Positions 37,113-49,918 of a DNA stretch of 64,000 nucleotides are shown one piece after another. The notes beneath the pieces are model-generated. The model made no database searches, was not told the DNA's origin, and saw only the letters and a list, made by a program, of their open reading frames with translations. Both the position numbers and the translations under genes were made by a program. Source of the DNA: Drechslerella dactyloides (lineage: Eukaryota; Ascomycota; Orbiliomycetes; Orbiliales; Orbiliaceae); NCBI GenBank assembly GCA_020064725.1, contig JAGTWJ010000017.1, positions 1,116,001 through 1,180,000 on the forward strand, read 5' to 3'. Each line of letters begins with the position of its first letter. Within the stretch, counting starts at the first letter, position 1.

Positions 37113-39020
37113 TTGGTTAGGCGTGAGCTTAACGTTCATCTGGGGAAGTATGATCTGACTTGTGGTTTTCGGTGCGTGTTTCTAGAGACATCGCCATTGA
37201 GCAGTAGTTTCGAAGTACGCTCATGATCGGCTTCTAAAGAAGACACACAACTAGCTATAGTTTCCTTTTGAATTATAGTATTATCTACGAATTTCCTTGG
37301 GTGTGTTTCCTATGGTGTTTTTGGGTCCGCTTTGTTGTTATGCGTATCTTCCCGCGCACGGCCTCTCCTTTTGTGGGTACTTGTATGTTGCATTGATATC
37401 TTCGATTGATCTACGAACGTAACGACCGATTCATGAGTTGATGAGATTATATTACCTATGTTGTAAATTGGTTGCTTTGTTTCTATATACTTCAAAACTT
37501 GTGAACTTGCATGCAGCTGCAATTTTTTTCCGTGACGGAGGTAGTAATTATTGTGGATATATATGTTCCATATAACCAGAAACTATGATTATTTGTCTTA
37601 ATGAAGGAGTAGTACCAATGTATTGCTAGTTGAGTCCATCGATCCCCAAACGCAAACAATATTAAAATAGGAACACCACCATAAAGCATCTGTCTCAGCC
37701 AATTCACCGTTTCTGTGTTCTCGGTATATTCCGCATCACGGTAATGACCCACTTGAATATCCTATTATAGTTGAATCATGGCAACAGGTGTGATGCCACT
37801 GCAGCTAGGCCACCAGCTTCAGCCGCAATCGGAGGTAGCCTTGTATACAAGAAGTTCGACGCACGGTAGCGCCTCGCTGCTGCTGGCCTGCGAGATAATT
37901 GGAGCTCGAGGCGGATGTGGGGGGTAGATATCGAGTACTAAATCTGTATTTTCCGTGTGATCTATCTGTAGCTAGGCGTTGATGCAGGAGTTCGTACATG
38001 TACCTATACGTGGAAGTTAAATTGCAACGGGTACTTGTTGACTCTGGGATAGGAGGACGCCACCACCTGGTTCGGAGAGTATTTTAGTGGAGCCGCTAAG
38101 TTTTACTCCTGTGTGACATCTAAATTCGGGAGGCTTCCTGTAGGTTATCCGAATCACACTGTCGCGAGGACTGTCCGGATGTAGGGGCTTCCGGAACCAG
38201 ATCTGATATGCGTTGTGGTGTTGGATAATTGAAAAGGGATGCACGCGAGTCATCCAGCTGGAGATTTCGCGAGCCTCGATAACCGGAACCCAAGGTACGA
38301 CACGGGTATCGATAAAGACGTCGAGACACGATAAACCTTTCGCTTGGGTGATTATAAGACAGTACCTCTTGATGGAGCGTTTCTCAGGTCTTTCGCGCCT
38401 TTCGTCGAAGAATCGATCGAATCTCGAGACCTGATCATGATCGAGCCCCTCGACCTCAAGCTTCTCTCAGTTGCATCCAAGCAAAGCTCGGCAATTGAAC
38501 TTCCCGAAGCCACTGACGCCTCCCAAGCACCAGTGAGGCTGCAATCGACCGGCTGAGGGCGAAGCCGAAGCCTCAAGTCGTATCACCAAAGCTCAGAACA
38601 ATGAAGCTACACGAGCAAGCTTTGCTTAGCTGACCGGGTATGAGACGAGCCGGGGTCCGAAATTATGTCAGCATGATCAAGGAGGTATTTTTGAAGCCAT
38701 GCGGCCCCACAAAGGAGGATCGTGGGAGGACGGTCCTGCAATATGAAATTCGGGTGCACACCCCTGCAGCCGTATCGATATCTTGCATGGCTAGTGCTGA
38801 CGGCGGTTCCAGCCAAGTGCCCGGATAGCGCAGAGCCCAATCATGGAGTAGCAATTGTTCAGCCGGTCGAGTACCTGCCATTGGAAGAAATGGGACAACT
38901 GTCTTCACGGCGTTCGTCGGGCCGGAAGGATGCAAATTCTCACTTTTGCACATTCAGTTGGTTAATTGACTCGAGCGATTGTACCGCCGCATTGCATTGG
39001 CGTTGGGGGGGCGCGCTCTG

Positions 39021-39043
39021 ACTCGCGGTCCGCGAGTATATAA
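39021..39043 (+). promoter_or_regulatory. 17-bp palindrome abutting a TATA-like box
   Basis: ACTCGCGG and CCGCGAGT (39021-39028, 39030-39037) are perfect inverted 8-mers around one T, and TATATAA begins at the last T. The core CGG-T-CCG resembles half-sites used by Zn2Cys6 dimers. It lies about 370 bases before the P450 start. Function is inferred from arrangement only. Confidence 0.4.
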
Positions 39044-39250
39044 GGCGACCACATCTGCATGAGTAAGGTTCCTGTCCTCCAACTCTCGTCTCGCTCAGTC
39101 TCGACGAGACATTGATATCGATCGATAGGTGATACGCCTTCGACCACAGTTCTTTGTATAATTATCGACGTGGCCCGCAGCTGCCCAGCTGCCCGTTCCG
39201 GCGTCCGACGTCCCGCTTGTGTTACGTGCGGCCCCTGGCGCGCTCCTCGC

Positions 39251-39258
39251 TTATAAAA
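39251..39258 (+). promoter_or_regulatory. TATA-like box of the P450 gene
   Basis: TTATAAAA about 150 bases before the ATG, followed by a pyrimidine-containing leader. This is the better-placed TATA candidate for the P450. Confidence 0.45.
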
Positions 39259-39403
39259 GGGTAAAGTTATATCTGCACAAACTGCTTACACGCCTCCTGG
39301 CTTCGACGGGCTGAGGGGTCGACTCGATACCAACGGAGACCGTGGAGCTGTTCCAGCTTCATCTGAACCCACATATCAGGTTGTCTAACCGCTACCCGCA
39401 ACC

Positions 39404-41434
39404 ATGGTTCAACTTGGCGAATACGAAATCTCAGGCACAAATGTCAAGAATGCGGTGCTCGGCCTCATCGGCATCTACATGCTGCAGGCCACTGTTCGGT
39501 TCTGTGCAGAGTTGATCTATTGGCGGCGGAAGTTCAGGTCGGATCCTGACCTGGTAAGTCGATTCCCCGGATTGGTTTCCAGGCGAGATATACCATAACG
39601 GCAGGCGATATCTCCGTTATCGTATTCGCTACATGGGCAGATACGAGATGTCAGATGCTAACCAGGTACTCGGGGATTGTAGCCGCAACCGCCACACCAT
39701 TGGCTTTTTGGACACCTGCTCGTCATGGCAGAGGTGGCTTACTCGCTGCCTCTCGACGTTCACCCGCACGTCCAGCTGCCCTTCCTCTTTGAGAAGTACG
39801 GCCTGAAGGACAAGGGCGTCGTCTACCTGGACCTCTGGCCCGTCGGCGAACCGATGGCTGTGATTATGGATCCGAATCTAGCGTACCAAGTGACTCAAGG
39901 CACTCCGCTTCCGAAGGCCGAAAAGACACTGGATGTCGTTCTCATGCCCCTCACCGGCGCGAACAATATGATCTCTGTCTCCGGGAACGCTTGGAAATTC
40001 TGGCGTACGGTGTTCAATCCTGGTTTCGCGCTCCAGCATCTCATGACGTTGGTGCCCGGTATCGTGAAGGATTGCGAGGTGTTTTGTAAAGTTATGGAAA
40101 AGCACGCGGCTAGCGGCAAAATCGTAAATCTGGAGAAGGCGACAACCTGCCTCACGATCGATATCATTGGACGTGTCGTTTGGTAAGTGTAACTCGTCAC
40201 GGTCTAGTGGCTAGCTGGAATGCTGGGCTATATAGCTTCACTTCTCGCAGGCCGGCGTGAAAGATCAATGCTGACGGGTTATTCATGCAGTGACGAGGAA
40301 CTCGACACGCAGCATAAACCTCACGATCTCGTTGAGGCATTCAAGTCACAAATCAGCTGGCTCCCTCCACCTAATGAGTACAACCCGTGGAAGCGATGGC
40401 ACCCGCTCCGCCCCTTCATGTTCTGGTGGAACCAGCGTACCATGCGCGGCATCATCGGTGGTATGCTTGACAAGCGCTTCTCGACGCGCGATCCGACCCG
40501 GAACTCTGGAAAGCGTCATAAGCCGATTATCGACCTAGCGCTCGAGACTTACTTCCAAGAAAAAGGTGGTAAAATCGATCATATGGATGAGGAGTTTCGG
40601 ACCATGGCAATCAGTACGTTCTTTGAATATCTTTCCACGCCCCTTCAAGTGTGCCTTCTGACGGGCTTTATTCTCACACAGCGCAAATGCTCGTTTTCGT
40701 CTTCGCCGGCCACGATACCACCAGCTCGACCATCTGCTACATCTTCCATAAACTATCAAAGTACCCGGAAAAGATGGCGCGCGCTCGCAAGGAACTCGAC
40801 GACATCTTTGGTCCAAATCTCGATAACGCCGCTCGAATGATCGAGAAAGAACCCTCCCTAATCAACAAGATGGAGTACTGTACCGCTATCATCCGCGAGA
40901 TCCTGCGCATGTATCCCCCTGCCAGTTCCGTGCGCGGAGGTCAAAAAGGGTGCGTCCATCATCATCGTCCTATAACCTTATATACTTCATGATTACTGGA
41001 CCGAATACTGACGTCGATGATGCGCGTACAGCTTTTACATGAAGGACCAGAAGACCGGCCAACTCTACCCAACCGAAGACATGGTGGTCTGGGTTGCCTC
41101 CCTCCCCGTCCATGTCAACGACAACTACTGGAAGGACCCACGTGAATTCCGCCCAGAACGCTGGCTCGAAGGGGAAACCACAAAGGAGGCTTGGAGGCCC
41201 TTCGAACGTGGCCCCCGCAGCTGTATCGGACAGGAGCTGGCGATGCTTGAAACCAAGGTCATCATGGCATTGACGCTGCGCAGATTCGATATCGAGGCGC
41301 AGAAGCAGCGGCCGCCTGCGAATGGGAAGAATGAGGTGTGTGGGGAGCACGTTTACCAGGTGTTGGCGGGTAGTGCGAAACCAAAGGGTGGAATGCCGTC
41401 GATTGTCAAGATGGCGCCGCCGAGGATTATTTAG
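39404..41434 (+). CDS. Cytochrome P450 monooxygenase
   Basis: Five exons, 39404-39553, 39683-40182, 40291-40613, 40682-40949 and 41032-41434, give 547 residues, a normal microsomal P450 length. The N-terminal 50 residues include a membrane anchor (LGLIGIYMLQATVRFCAELI). All catalytic landmarks are present: the I-helix oxygen-binding AGHDTT (333-338), E397-x-x-R400 (REILR), the PERF-like FRPERW, and the heme loop FERGPRSCIG with the iron ligand C478. Overall it resembles fungal secondary-metabolism P450s (stcS-like by recall), but no backbone synthase is nearby, so the substrate cannot be told. It converges with the RTA1-like gene 290 bases downstream. Confidence 0.95.
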
Positions 41435-41724
41435 TGGCGGTTTCGATTGCGATTGAGTGCACATGGGGTGGTGGCGTGCATCGACTAATTGCGAGTAGAA
41501 GAGTTGGATGGAGACGTTTGCTTGTACTGGTAGTGTGGAGTAGGAATTAATGGAGTATACAGGATATTGCTGGGATATAAAGATGAAGTCAACCGGTATA
41601 TAAATATATATTGGTCACTGAATTGGCTGTTAATTCTCAGAACAATACAGAAGAAAAGTCTAGCTTGCGAGATCAAGTGGATCTATATGAATCGTAGTCA
41701 CACTTGTAATGGATGTTTGAAGGT

Positions 41725-42835
41725 CTAAGACTTCGTCACCTTGCCGACTGAATTGAGACCCAAGGTATCCACGCGGTCACTGGACTCGGCGAGGGCCTCT
41801 GTGCGCATTATATCCTTCATGAAGAAACCATGCTTCTTCCACGGCCGTGGGAACTTGGCCTTCTGCTCGGTAATAAGGGGATATGCATCGCCGAAACCAA
41901 CACCGGGGTGGAACAGCGCTGTTGCGAAGCTCAATATCACGATCATCCTACAAATTGCAAAATGCACGTCAGCAATTTCTTACCGCTTCCCAAATCTTCA
42001 CAAGCTAGAACTTGAAAGTTGAAATCAAAAATCTGACGCAACAGGGGAATACGTACACGCCTTCTAGCACGCAAAATGCCCGCTCGTCCCTGGCAAACCG
42101 CCCGGTGTACCCTTCCCGCAATTCTATGATCCGGTAAACACTCCTCGCATACAGCGCCACCGCTGCAACGACCAGCCCGACGAGAAACAACTTGAACTGC
42201 ACAGTATCCCTCGCCTTCTCGTACCGCGTCTCCCACGCGCCTCTGCCCGCGCGATAACAGCGAATTGCAAACTCAGCCGCCAATACCAGCCATATCGTCA
42301 GCGAAAACACCTGGAAACACACGCCCGCCAGACCAATATGCGCCCCTGTCGTCGGCGCACGGCCCTGGCTCGCTGACAGCGACGAGATGATCCCACCGGG
42401 CAGTTGGATCACCAGCGAGACGATGTCGTTGATGATAAAGAAGTAAGTGTACACTTTCGGCTGCACACGGCTGATGTCCGCCCCGTAGACGATCACGATG
42501 CGCGTCAGGCAGAGGTAGATTCCCGCAGCGAAGAAGGTCGGACCGAGACCGATGCCGTTGATTTGGATGAAGAAAGCGGGCAGCGACCATGGGTTTGTGT
42601 AGGCGATGATGCGACCGGCGTACCCAGACATCTCGAGCGCACAGCCGATGAGCAGGCAGATGCTAAAGCCGGAGGTCCTGTAGCGGAGGTAGAGGAGCAG
42701 ATGGGCGGTGAACGCGATTGTGAACAGGACAAGAAATATGGCGTTCATGACGAGAGAGGGGCGGTAGCCGAACCAGCTGGCGGAGACGGGACAGAGGCCC
42801 CAGGTGCACTGGAGGATCCCGATTTCTTGCGACAT
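41725..42835 (-). CDS. RTA1-like seven-transmembrane protein
   Basis: Two minus-strand exons, 42835-42057 and 41947-41725, joined in phase 2 across a 109-nt intron, give 333 residues. RTA1-family proteins are fungal seven-helix membrane proteins linked to lipid translocation and resistance to toxic lipids, sterol drugs or sphingoid bases. Visible helices include SLVMNAIFLVLFTIAFTAHL, FSICLLIGCALEMSGYAGRI, AFFIQINGIGLGPTFFAAGI, YTYFFIINDIVSLVIQLPGG and VCFQVFSLTIWLVLAAEFAI. The family signatures EMSGYAGRI, NDIVSLVIQ and SVYRIIELREGYTG are present, the last followed by the exon-joined LEGVMIVILSFATALFHPG. The tail is short and basic-acidic. Transcribed towards the P450, sharing a 290-bp 3' space. 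Confidence 0.94.
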
Positions 42836-45800
42836 GGCGAGTCTACTATGGCTAGAGACTGTGGAATGGGAGAGGGGAGTAATTCAGATAAAGAAGTACC
42901 AGTCAAGATGCTGGCGAGATGATCCTTTCATTTAGAGATGTCCAGAAATGAACTGTCCGTAGGCGGTATGGTATAGTAAGATATCGACTTGTTCTGAAGG
43001 AAGAGACACTCTGGTGATTGAAAATGCTCGAGGTCGAATTGTCAGTCTTTATAGAGGATAACATTGCATACGTACTCGAGTACTCATGCTATAATGTTTA
43101 CTCACGGGAAGCCTAAGTTCCGGAGTAGAGGGCCGCTGTTTAAGGAGGACGTCATGGCCGCCAGCTTTACAGCCTCCATTCTGCCAATTAATTGAACCCG
43201 GTGAAATAACATCTTCGTATTCGAAATGCAAGCAGAGCAACTATGTCAGGGTCTTGGTATGGCTTTATCCTATCGTCTTTATACGGAAGCACGAGCATTG
43301 ATCTTGCGACTCGCATTCTGCTACCGTTATTCCTGTGGTATACGTCGCATCTCGAACGTATCTCAAGAGGAAGAAATCCGCCTCGCTGAGAGGCTATCGA
43401 GACTCCGGGAAGCACTATCCCGGTTCGGGTCGTATCATAATTGGTATTTCTCTGTACGAGGCGCCTATTGTCACGTTGGTCGTGAAATTTGCAATTTGAT
43501 GCGAATGGGACGGAGAAGTTTATGTATGGGGAGCGTGCATTTAGTGTCGCATGTTGGAAACCTCCATTTTGGGTGGCAGGTGGAAGCGGGTCTTGGCAAT
43601 TGTGGGGATTTCCGGGGTTTGAAAATACGAGTGGATTCGGAACAAATGCCATGCAAGGCTTGAAGCGATTCAGACAAGACGGACAAGACTCGTTCCGGAG
43701 GCTTGCACGTGGCGAGATCGAGGATGGAAGACAGTGCGGGAGCTCCATATCGATATCGGGTTAAAGTTAGTTTTATCTTTTAAATTTTGCCCTGTTTATT
43801 AATTATGGTTGTCTACTGGACATATACGGACACGACGCAGTCTAGTCTGGTTTATACTGTTTACGAGGCCAGTCTAGTCTTCTAAACACTTGCAATGGCC
43901 GAAAATATTTATATCTGAAGGGAAGGATCTTGATGTGTGTGTCTTAAGAACGCGATAAGATGTAAATTAATATTACTTATTCGAGACCAATTAATCTCTG
44001 GCTCTATATAAAACGATTGCGTTCTGTGGCAGCAATTTAGATCTCGATCAATCTAGCTCGATACATTGGTCCTTATATTTTTGGTCGCTGTCTCAACTAC
44101 CCAAACACCACTCCAACAAGGTAGATTGGTTGGCGTATCACTATCGATATCGGTACAATGTTTACTGATCGATACCTCTCCAAATTTTGCCACGGAACTC
44201 CGTTCTTTGCAATTAGCATCGACACCGCTTTCAAGGTCCAAGCAATATTCGTCACGGCGAATCTGGCTGGTTTTGCGTTGTCCTCTGTGGGTTGCTGACA
44301 GAGCAGGAGGTACAACCAGGACATATACGCCGACGGGGAACAATCGAGGACATTTTCAAGCTCTCTGCGGTCGAGGCCCCCGTCGGGTTAATAATCACTA
44401 ACATAACCACGTCTACGCAGGTACGGAAAACTCTGGTGACTAAGGAGAGTAATCGGAATACCTGCAATGCATACAGAACACTCCGTGTTCTGAATACATG
44501 TTGCGGGCAAATGTCCGTACGTACGTTTGCAACGTTCGAAGGCCGAAACGATAGCCGGTAGACCGTCTTGCGAGTCACATCCCGGTACGCGTACGGGTAA
44601 AAGCTGTCGAGCTATATTTGCGCCAATGAAAGCTTGTACTGCTTATTCAGTGCCCCATGGAGGGCAAAGGTATATTTAGTAATGCTCCGTCTCGCGCCAA
44701 GCTGCAAGCCTGGCAATCCACGCACTCGTCCACGTAACTAGTACACCGTGCAAGGGACTTTTCCCAGTGTAAGCCACATTGTGCACACGCAGGCTACTTG
44801 CGGGGCATGGGAGTAAGCTACAGCACGTATAAGTAATCAGATAAACAATGGGTGGGTGCGGTAGCGTTATCGAATCTTGTCCAAATTCGGTCGACTTAAA
44901 CGGTTTACACAGACTGTACTGATACTGATATCGATAGATTCTTGAGCCTCATTAGGGTTATCTATCATATATTTATACTAGAATCTATATAGCTTGATGC
45001 AAATCCAGATATCGGGTTACGGTGTAACAAAATTTAGCAATTACTGGCAGAACTATCTCAAGATTTCTCGCGATACTTTGATACGTCATCCTCCCAGCAA
45101 AATCGCCGACTGGCTGTGTTCGACGGTTATACGGTCTCCAAAGATAGCTCGGTCATTCAGCCTCAAAATGCATCCCTAGCTAGCTACAGTTGAGTGTAGC
45201 TGCCGAAGCATTCGCGATATCTTAATGTTTCCAGGCAGTGATATCATTCTAGCATCTGCTAATCCTGCCTTAGGCGCGTAGGCGCTGCCTGTGATAAGTC
45301 GGCCGTTCTTGCGGGTTTGACATTGTTTCCGTCCCGGAGCTTTCGGGCAAACATTGAAATCGCCCACGGAACATTTACACCAGCCTCGGTGGCTTCGGTC
45401 GGAGCCTCAGAGTCATTACTATCGGATGACGCCAGCCGCAAGGCGTCTCCGAGTCTCTTCTAAGGCGCCAAGCGCATCGCGACGTACGTCGACGTCCATC
45501 GGGAGCTTCGCTGCGGATTCGTATTCGTTGATTGCGTCGAGGTGTCGCGCAGTCGCAACGCGAGCTGCTTATGTCATACACACCTGGGAGGATAAACGCT
45601 CCGAACGACCGGGGCAGGAACCTTTGACCTTAATTCCAACCAACCACATTGCTTCGCTACCACCGGCCACCACGGCCTTGACGCTCGTGCTGGATCGAGG
45701 AGGATGCACGGCTTACACACCGAGTTACTGTGCCCTGTTCCTGTCTGACCGCCGGCTGCTTGGTTCCCTCATTCGCTCGTACCACTTGTGCTGCAGGCGC

Positions 45801-46907
45801 AAAGAGCGGTTCTGAGTTCAAGTTAAGGTTGGTCGATGACGGTGTTCCCGAAGCCAACAGAGACGTTCCTATCCATCCGGCCTGATCCTGACGTCTTTGG
45901 TAAGAGCCTCATGTCGGATTCGAGTCCTCACGCTTTCTTTTGCTTCGAACCCGCAATGTGCGATCTAAGCCTCGCCGTCTTTGCTGTACCCTGTGAAGTT
46001 GGTGACGAACTAGCGATGCCAGCTAAGGCTGCTTGGAATCGTGGTCGTTGTTGCAAGGCTTCTAAGCGGATGAATTGAATCACCGTGGTGGGTATTTCGA
46101 TTCAATGCAGCTGGTAAGCGGCGCTATCGCCATGATATAAGCCTTTTGCGAATGCAATCTACGAACTGAATCAAAAACACTAACCGTCTATATATTTCCA
46201 GGTATCTGAACCACATCTAAGACCTTCCTTTCCCACGATACCAGGTCAATTCGTCATTCCACATCCACTGCATCCGACGACTTGCAGACGCCACTTGGAT
46301 TCCCATTCAGGCTCCGTTTTGGTTGTGGTCAAACACACGCTATCGGGTGAATCCGCTGGAGCCTCCGTCTATAATTTCCCATACAAAAAACCCACATCGA
46401 AATATTCCTCGTCGTGGCCAAAGCTTGGTGACTGGCCATACCCTCTTGACTTTGCTTATTCCACAGCTATAGGCCTGTTCGACGGAGCCTTTTCTCCTCA
46501 CCCTCGTGCGCTGGTCAAGCCCTTAAGTTGGTTTCAGGGAAATCCCAATCCACACCCGTCCCAACAAAGCAGCTTACTTTATCACTGTTTTCCGCCTATG
46601 AAGCATTGAGTTGTATAGTAAGCATTGAGGGTATCTATATATACTGGGATATATATATAATAACTGAGGCTTAAGGACTCACAGCAGTCTCCTCAATTGC
46701 CGGGCAGTCTCCTCGTCATCTTTCCCTCACAAGTCGAGAGACGGTTTAGAAAATTCGTTTGACAAGCCAATACCTTCCAGTCGAGGCTTCCCCTCATTTA
46801 CCACTCCTCAGACGGACTATTGGGGATCTGGAAATAAGGAGTCGACCACAGCTTACCTTGGGGGGTCTGACGACGCTTTATATACTTCGCCTTCTGCTGT
46901 CGTCACC
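42836..46907. other. Long intergenic region with a possible gene relic
   Basis: No intact gene recognised in 4 kb. Two overlapping opposite-strand frames at 43188-43748 have no motif. Coherent-looking but broken minus-strand frames occur at 45260-46080 (annotated separately). The right end carries the promoter of the Zn2Cys6 gene. Confidence 0.45.
45260..46078 (-). pseudogene. Possible decayed coding sequence
   Basis: Reading the minus strand from about 46078, successive segments look protein-like but lie in different frames or are broken by stops. They are AALAGIASSSPTSQGTA followed by a basic KQKKA and an in-frame TGA; then GLESDMRLLPKTSGSGRM; then NLNSEPLFAPAAQVV in another frame; then HLDAINEYESAAKLPMDVDV with a predicted helix; and finally an Asp/Glu/Ser-rich segment ending near 45260. 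I do not recognise a family. It could be a dead gene, unspliced exons of a real gene, or chance. Confidence 0.25.
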
Positions 46908-49900
46908 ATGTCGTCTCAAGGAAGGCCAATAACTATCCGCAAGAGCTGCCAGTTCTGCCGAGCCCGAAAGATTAAATGCTCCGGGACGGCGAGGTGTGAA
47001 GCATGCACGGAGAGAAACCTAGACTGCGTATACGCTCCGGAGTCCGCGAAGGGCCGACCCCGAAGAGTATCTTCCTCGGCAGCTGCTCGAGCAGCTACTG
47101 CTCTTATGCAAGCCAGAATCAAGGCAAGTCGCCCAGGAATATTATCCTCATCATCATGTTGAACATTCAGGAACTTACCGCTAGACTCCTCTTGCTAACA
47201 CTCTCCCGTCGGCTTGCTGCTCAGGACCATGAAGCACGACAAGCAGCACAGGCAGCAACATCATCTTCAACTCAAGATTCTAAGAACCCCGTCTCCGATG
47301 CGGGATCTTCCCTTCAGAAGAGCAGCGACAGCTGTCTCTCGTATTCCTCTACAGACTTCCAGAGGGAGGCTTCGCTGTTGTCCTCCAAGACTGTCGAGAG
47401 CTGGACCCGAATCCGGCCTTTCATGGAATGGAACCCGGATAGCACCATTGCACAGGACATCGAGAATCTCTTCCGCCAGGAATTCGAGAGAGAGTACCCT
47501 CCAGCCGGTGATAACCCATATCTTCGAGTCATCTCAACTTTCGTCGACAAGATGAAAGACATTGACGAGAGTAGCGTCCCTGCCACCTTGCAGAACCGCG
47601 AGCTCTCCGACAAAAACTCCCCATCAAGCGTTTCCAGCCCGAACTCAGAGGCGATGGAGGTGCAGTACCGGGCACCAGTCATGTCCTACGACGGCGTCCT
47701 GACTTTCATGGCGCAGGAAGTCGTGGAGATGGTGGCAATCATGTACGGTCGGTTGGGTTGCCAGCACCTGGAAGACTCAGCCGGGAAGTTCTACGTCAAG
47801 AGCTGCCTTGGTGACCCGACCACGTCGATGTTTTCCAAGTCTATTCTGAACGGCACGGCAGCGCAGAAGCCCAGTCCTCTGGCAAGATTCGAGCAGCATC
47901 AGATCGTACAGATGGTCGAAAGCTGGTTCAGCTTACATCCGCTCAGCGGGATCGCCTCGAAGACGCTATTCCTTCGCCAGTTCCGCGACGGCAAACACGA
48001 CGAGATCCTCCTCAACCTTATGGTCGGCGACGCGCTATACATCGGCGACGGGCGGGTTGGCTCCAATGCTGGCGAGCCGTTCTTCGAGTACGCCTGTGCG
48101 CTTATGGGTACTCGTAAGACGGACAAGTTCTCCCTCTCCATCATGCAGTCGTGTCTTCTCCTCACCTGGCACTACCTATGCATCGGGCGCGGACGCAAGG
48201 GTACCGCCTTCGCAAGCATGGCATGCGCGGGGACGAACCGGGTCCTGATCCAGCTGAACAACAAACCGATCACCGGACAAGGCATGATTAACGGCGTCGA
48301 TATCGGCGAAGTCGAGACGGAGCTGCTGAAGAATGTCAACAGCGTGCTATCGCTTTTGACCCTCTGGGGCTTCATGCAGTTCGACACTCCCTTCGCTGAC
48401 TTTCTCCCCGCGGTACCTCTCGCCTCCGAAAGCCTGCCCGCCGACCGCCGCTTCTCCAAGGTCGCGGAGCTGGACGAACGTAGCGGCAATCTGTCTACCC
48501 GCCGCCGGCAAGCATACATGATCAAGTCCTGGTGGGCGCTTCAAAACATCACATCAACCTGCTCGCACATCTACGCTCTATACCCGCGCAACGCCCCGTC
48601 ATCCGAGAAGCGAGACGATATGTTCTGGGTGTCCCTCCACCGCCTCAAGGGGATCAATCAGAACATCCCACTCCTCTGCCTCCGCATCCGCAAGGTTCTC
48701 GAGGAAGCCGTCCGCTCGCTCGACGTCAGACTGCAAGGCGATGCATCGATGGATGCAGCAGCCGTGACAGTGCCGCTAGTCCTCTACTACGTCATCATGA
48801 TACACTTGCTTTTCCCCGCTGTTGTCGAGGAGGACGACTGGAGCGTTACAGTCGACACGATGTCCAAGTTTTTCGAGACGTCCGAGGCGCTGATGGGAGC
48901 ACTCAAGCGGTTCGAAGCAGAGTCTGGCGAGTCGCCCGGCGATAACAAGTGGGTGTTCTCCCGCGCCATGTTGCCGCCCGAGAGCACGGATATCGCGATA
49001 GCAAACATGATGCTGCTTGGTATCGATGCGTGCGGACGCGCCCTCGAGTATTTTATCGGCTGTGTGGATAAGGAGAGTTGGGCGGAAAGCCAGATCGTTC
49101 TAGCATATAGCATCCGGCTGCGAGAGGTCGCCGAGCAGCTGCTCAAGGCTTGCAAATTCGCAAAGCTGAATTCCGCACGGCGGTTGAAGGAGGTGAAGCG
49201 GCAGATCAAGAAGGTGCTCGCGAGGCTGGATGAGTGGAAGATGTTTGATGCCGAGAGCCCCATGACGGAGCCAAAGATGCCGCAGCAAGATGCGTTTGGA
49301 GAATTCGATATCGATCTGGCGGCGAGTGCCGCTGCAGCTGCAGCGTTCAACCTCGCAGGTGACTATAGCAACGCTGCAAACTACGACTTTTCCAACCTTG
49401 ATTTCGATACGAACATGGCGCAGTGGCAGCTTTCAGCGATGGCAGCCACCTCACAGCCAGGATCGCGCGGGGAGCAGCTGCCGTCGCCGCCAATGTCGTC
49501 GTCCGCACAACCGCAGTCTCGGTCTGCGTCTGCCGGGAACTCGCCCGAGTTCATCATTTCCGCGGCCTCGCCAAACATCCCGGGGATCGCCTCCACTGCC
49601 TCGTTCCCAGCAACCGCGCAGGCAAGCTCCTCCCTTTCCATGGGCATGTCATCGACAGGTTCCACAGCGCCAAGCATCAGCATTGACCCGACATACCTGG
49701 ACGGCGGAGACATCGATATCAACGCGGGAACTAGTGCGGCGGCGCAAGGCCAAATGCCGGAAATAAAAGTGCCGGCGCCGCATGATTTCCAGGACTTCTC
49801 GTTCAGTAGCTACAACACGCACTTCCCTAGTCCGGAGACGTTCTGGATGACGAGGCCGCCGGGGGCAGACGCGGATCCAAAGCTGCTCGAGCAAATGAAG

Positions 49901-49918
49901 AAGCGGGGAGGGCAGTGA
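46908..49918 (+). CDS. Zn2Cys6 (fungal binuclear cluster) transcription factor
   Basis: Two exons, 46908-47123 and 47225-49918, give 969 residues. The DNA-binding cluster sits at residues 14-40 with spacing C-x2-C-x6-C-x5-C-x2-C-x6-C (SCQFCRARKIKCSG...RCEACTERNLDC), followed by a basic KGRPRR linker. The central 600 residues are helical and fit the fungal regulatory middle-homology type (MSYDGVLTFMAQEVVEMV, SWFSLHPLSGIASKTLFLRQF, SIMQSCLLLTWHYL). The C-terminal 200 residues are Ser/Ala/Pro-rich, a probable activation region. The intron has no in-phase GT donor; AAG|GCAAGT with acceptor GCTGCTCAG joins the two frames in phase 0, a GC-AG intron. Target genes unknown. Confidence 0.9.

Larger units (their letters stand above)
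37113..39403. other. Intergenic; promoter region of the P450 at its right end
   Basis: No gene seen. Short frames near 38344-38556 and 38640-39021 have no motifs. The right 400 bases contain a perfect palindrome touching a TATA-like box and a second TATA-like box nearer the P450, annotated separately. Confidence 0.5.

Noticed and set aside
43188..43748. 186-codon minus frame and an overlapping 145-codon plus frame
   Set aside because: Both open over the same bases, neither recognisable; cannot choose and neither shows domain features.
39404..49918. Complete secondary-metabolite cluster around the P450
   Set aside because: No polyketide synthase, NRPS, terpene cyclase or prenyltransferase in the window; P450, RTA1-like gene and regulator alone are not enough.
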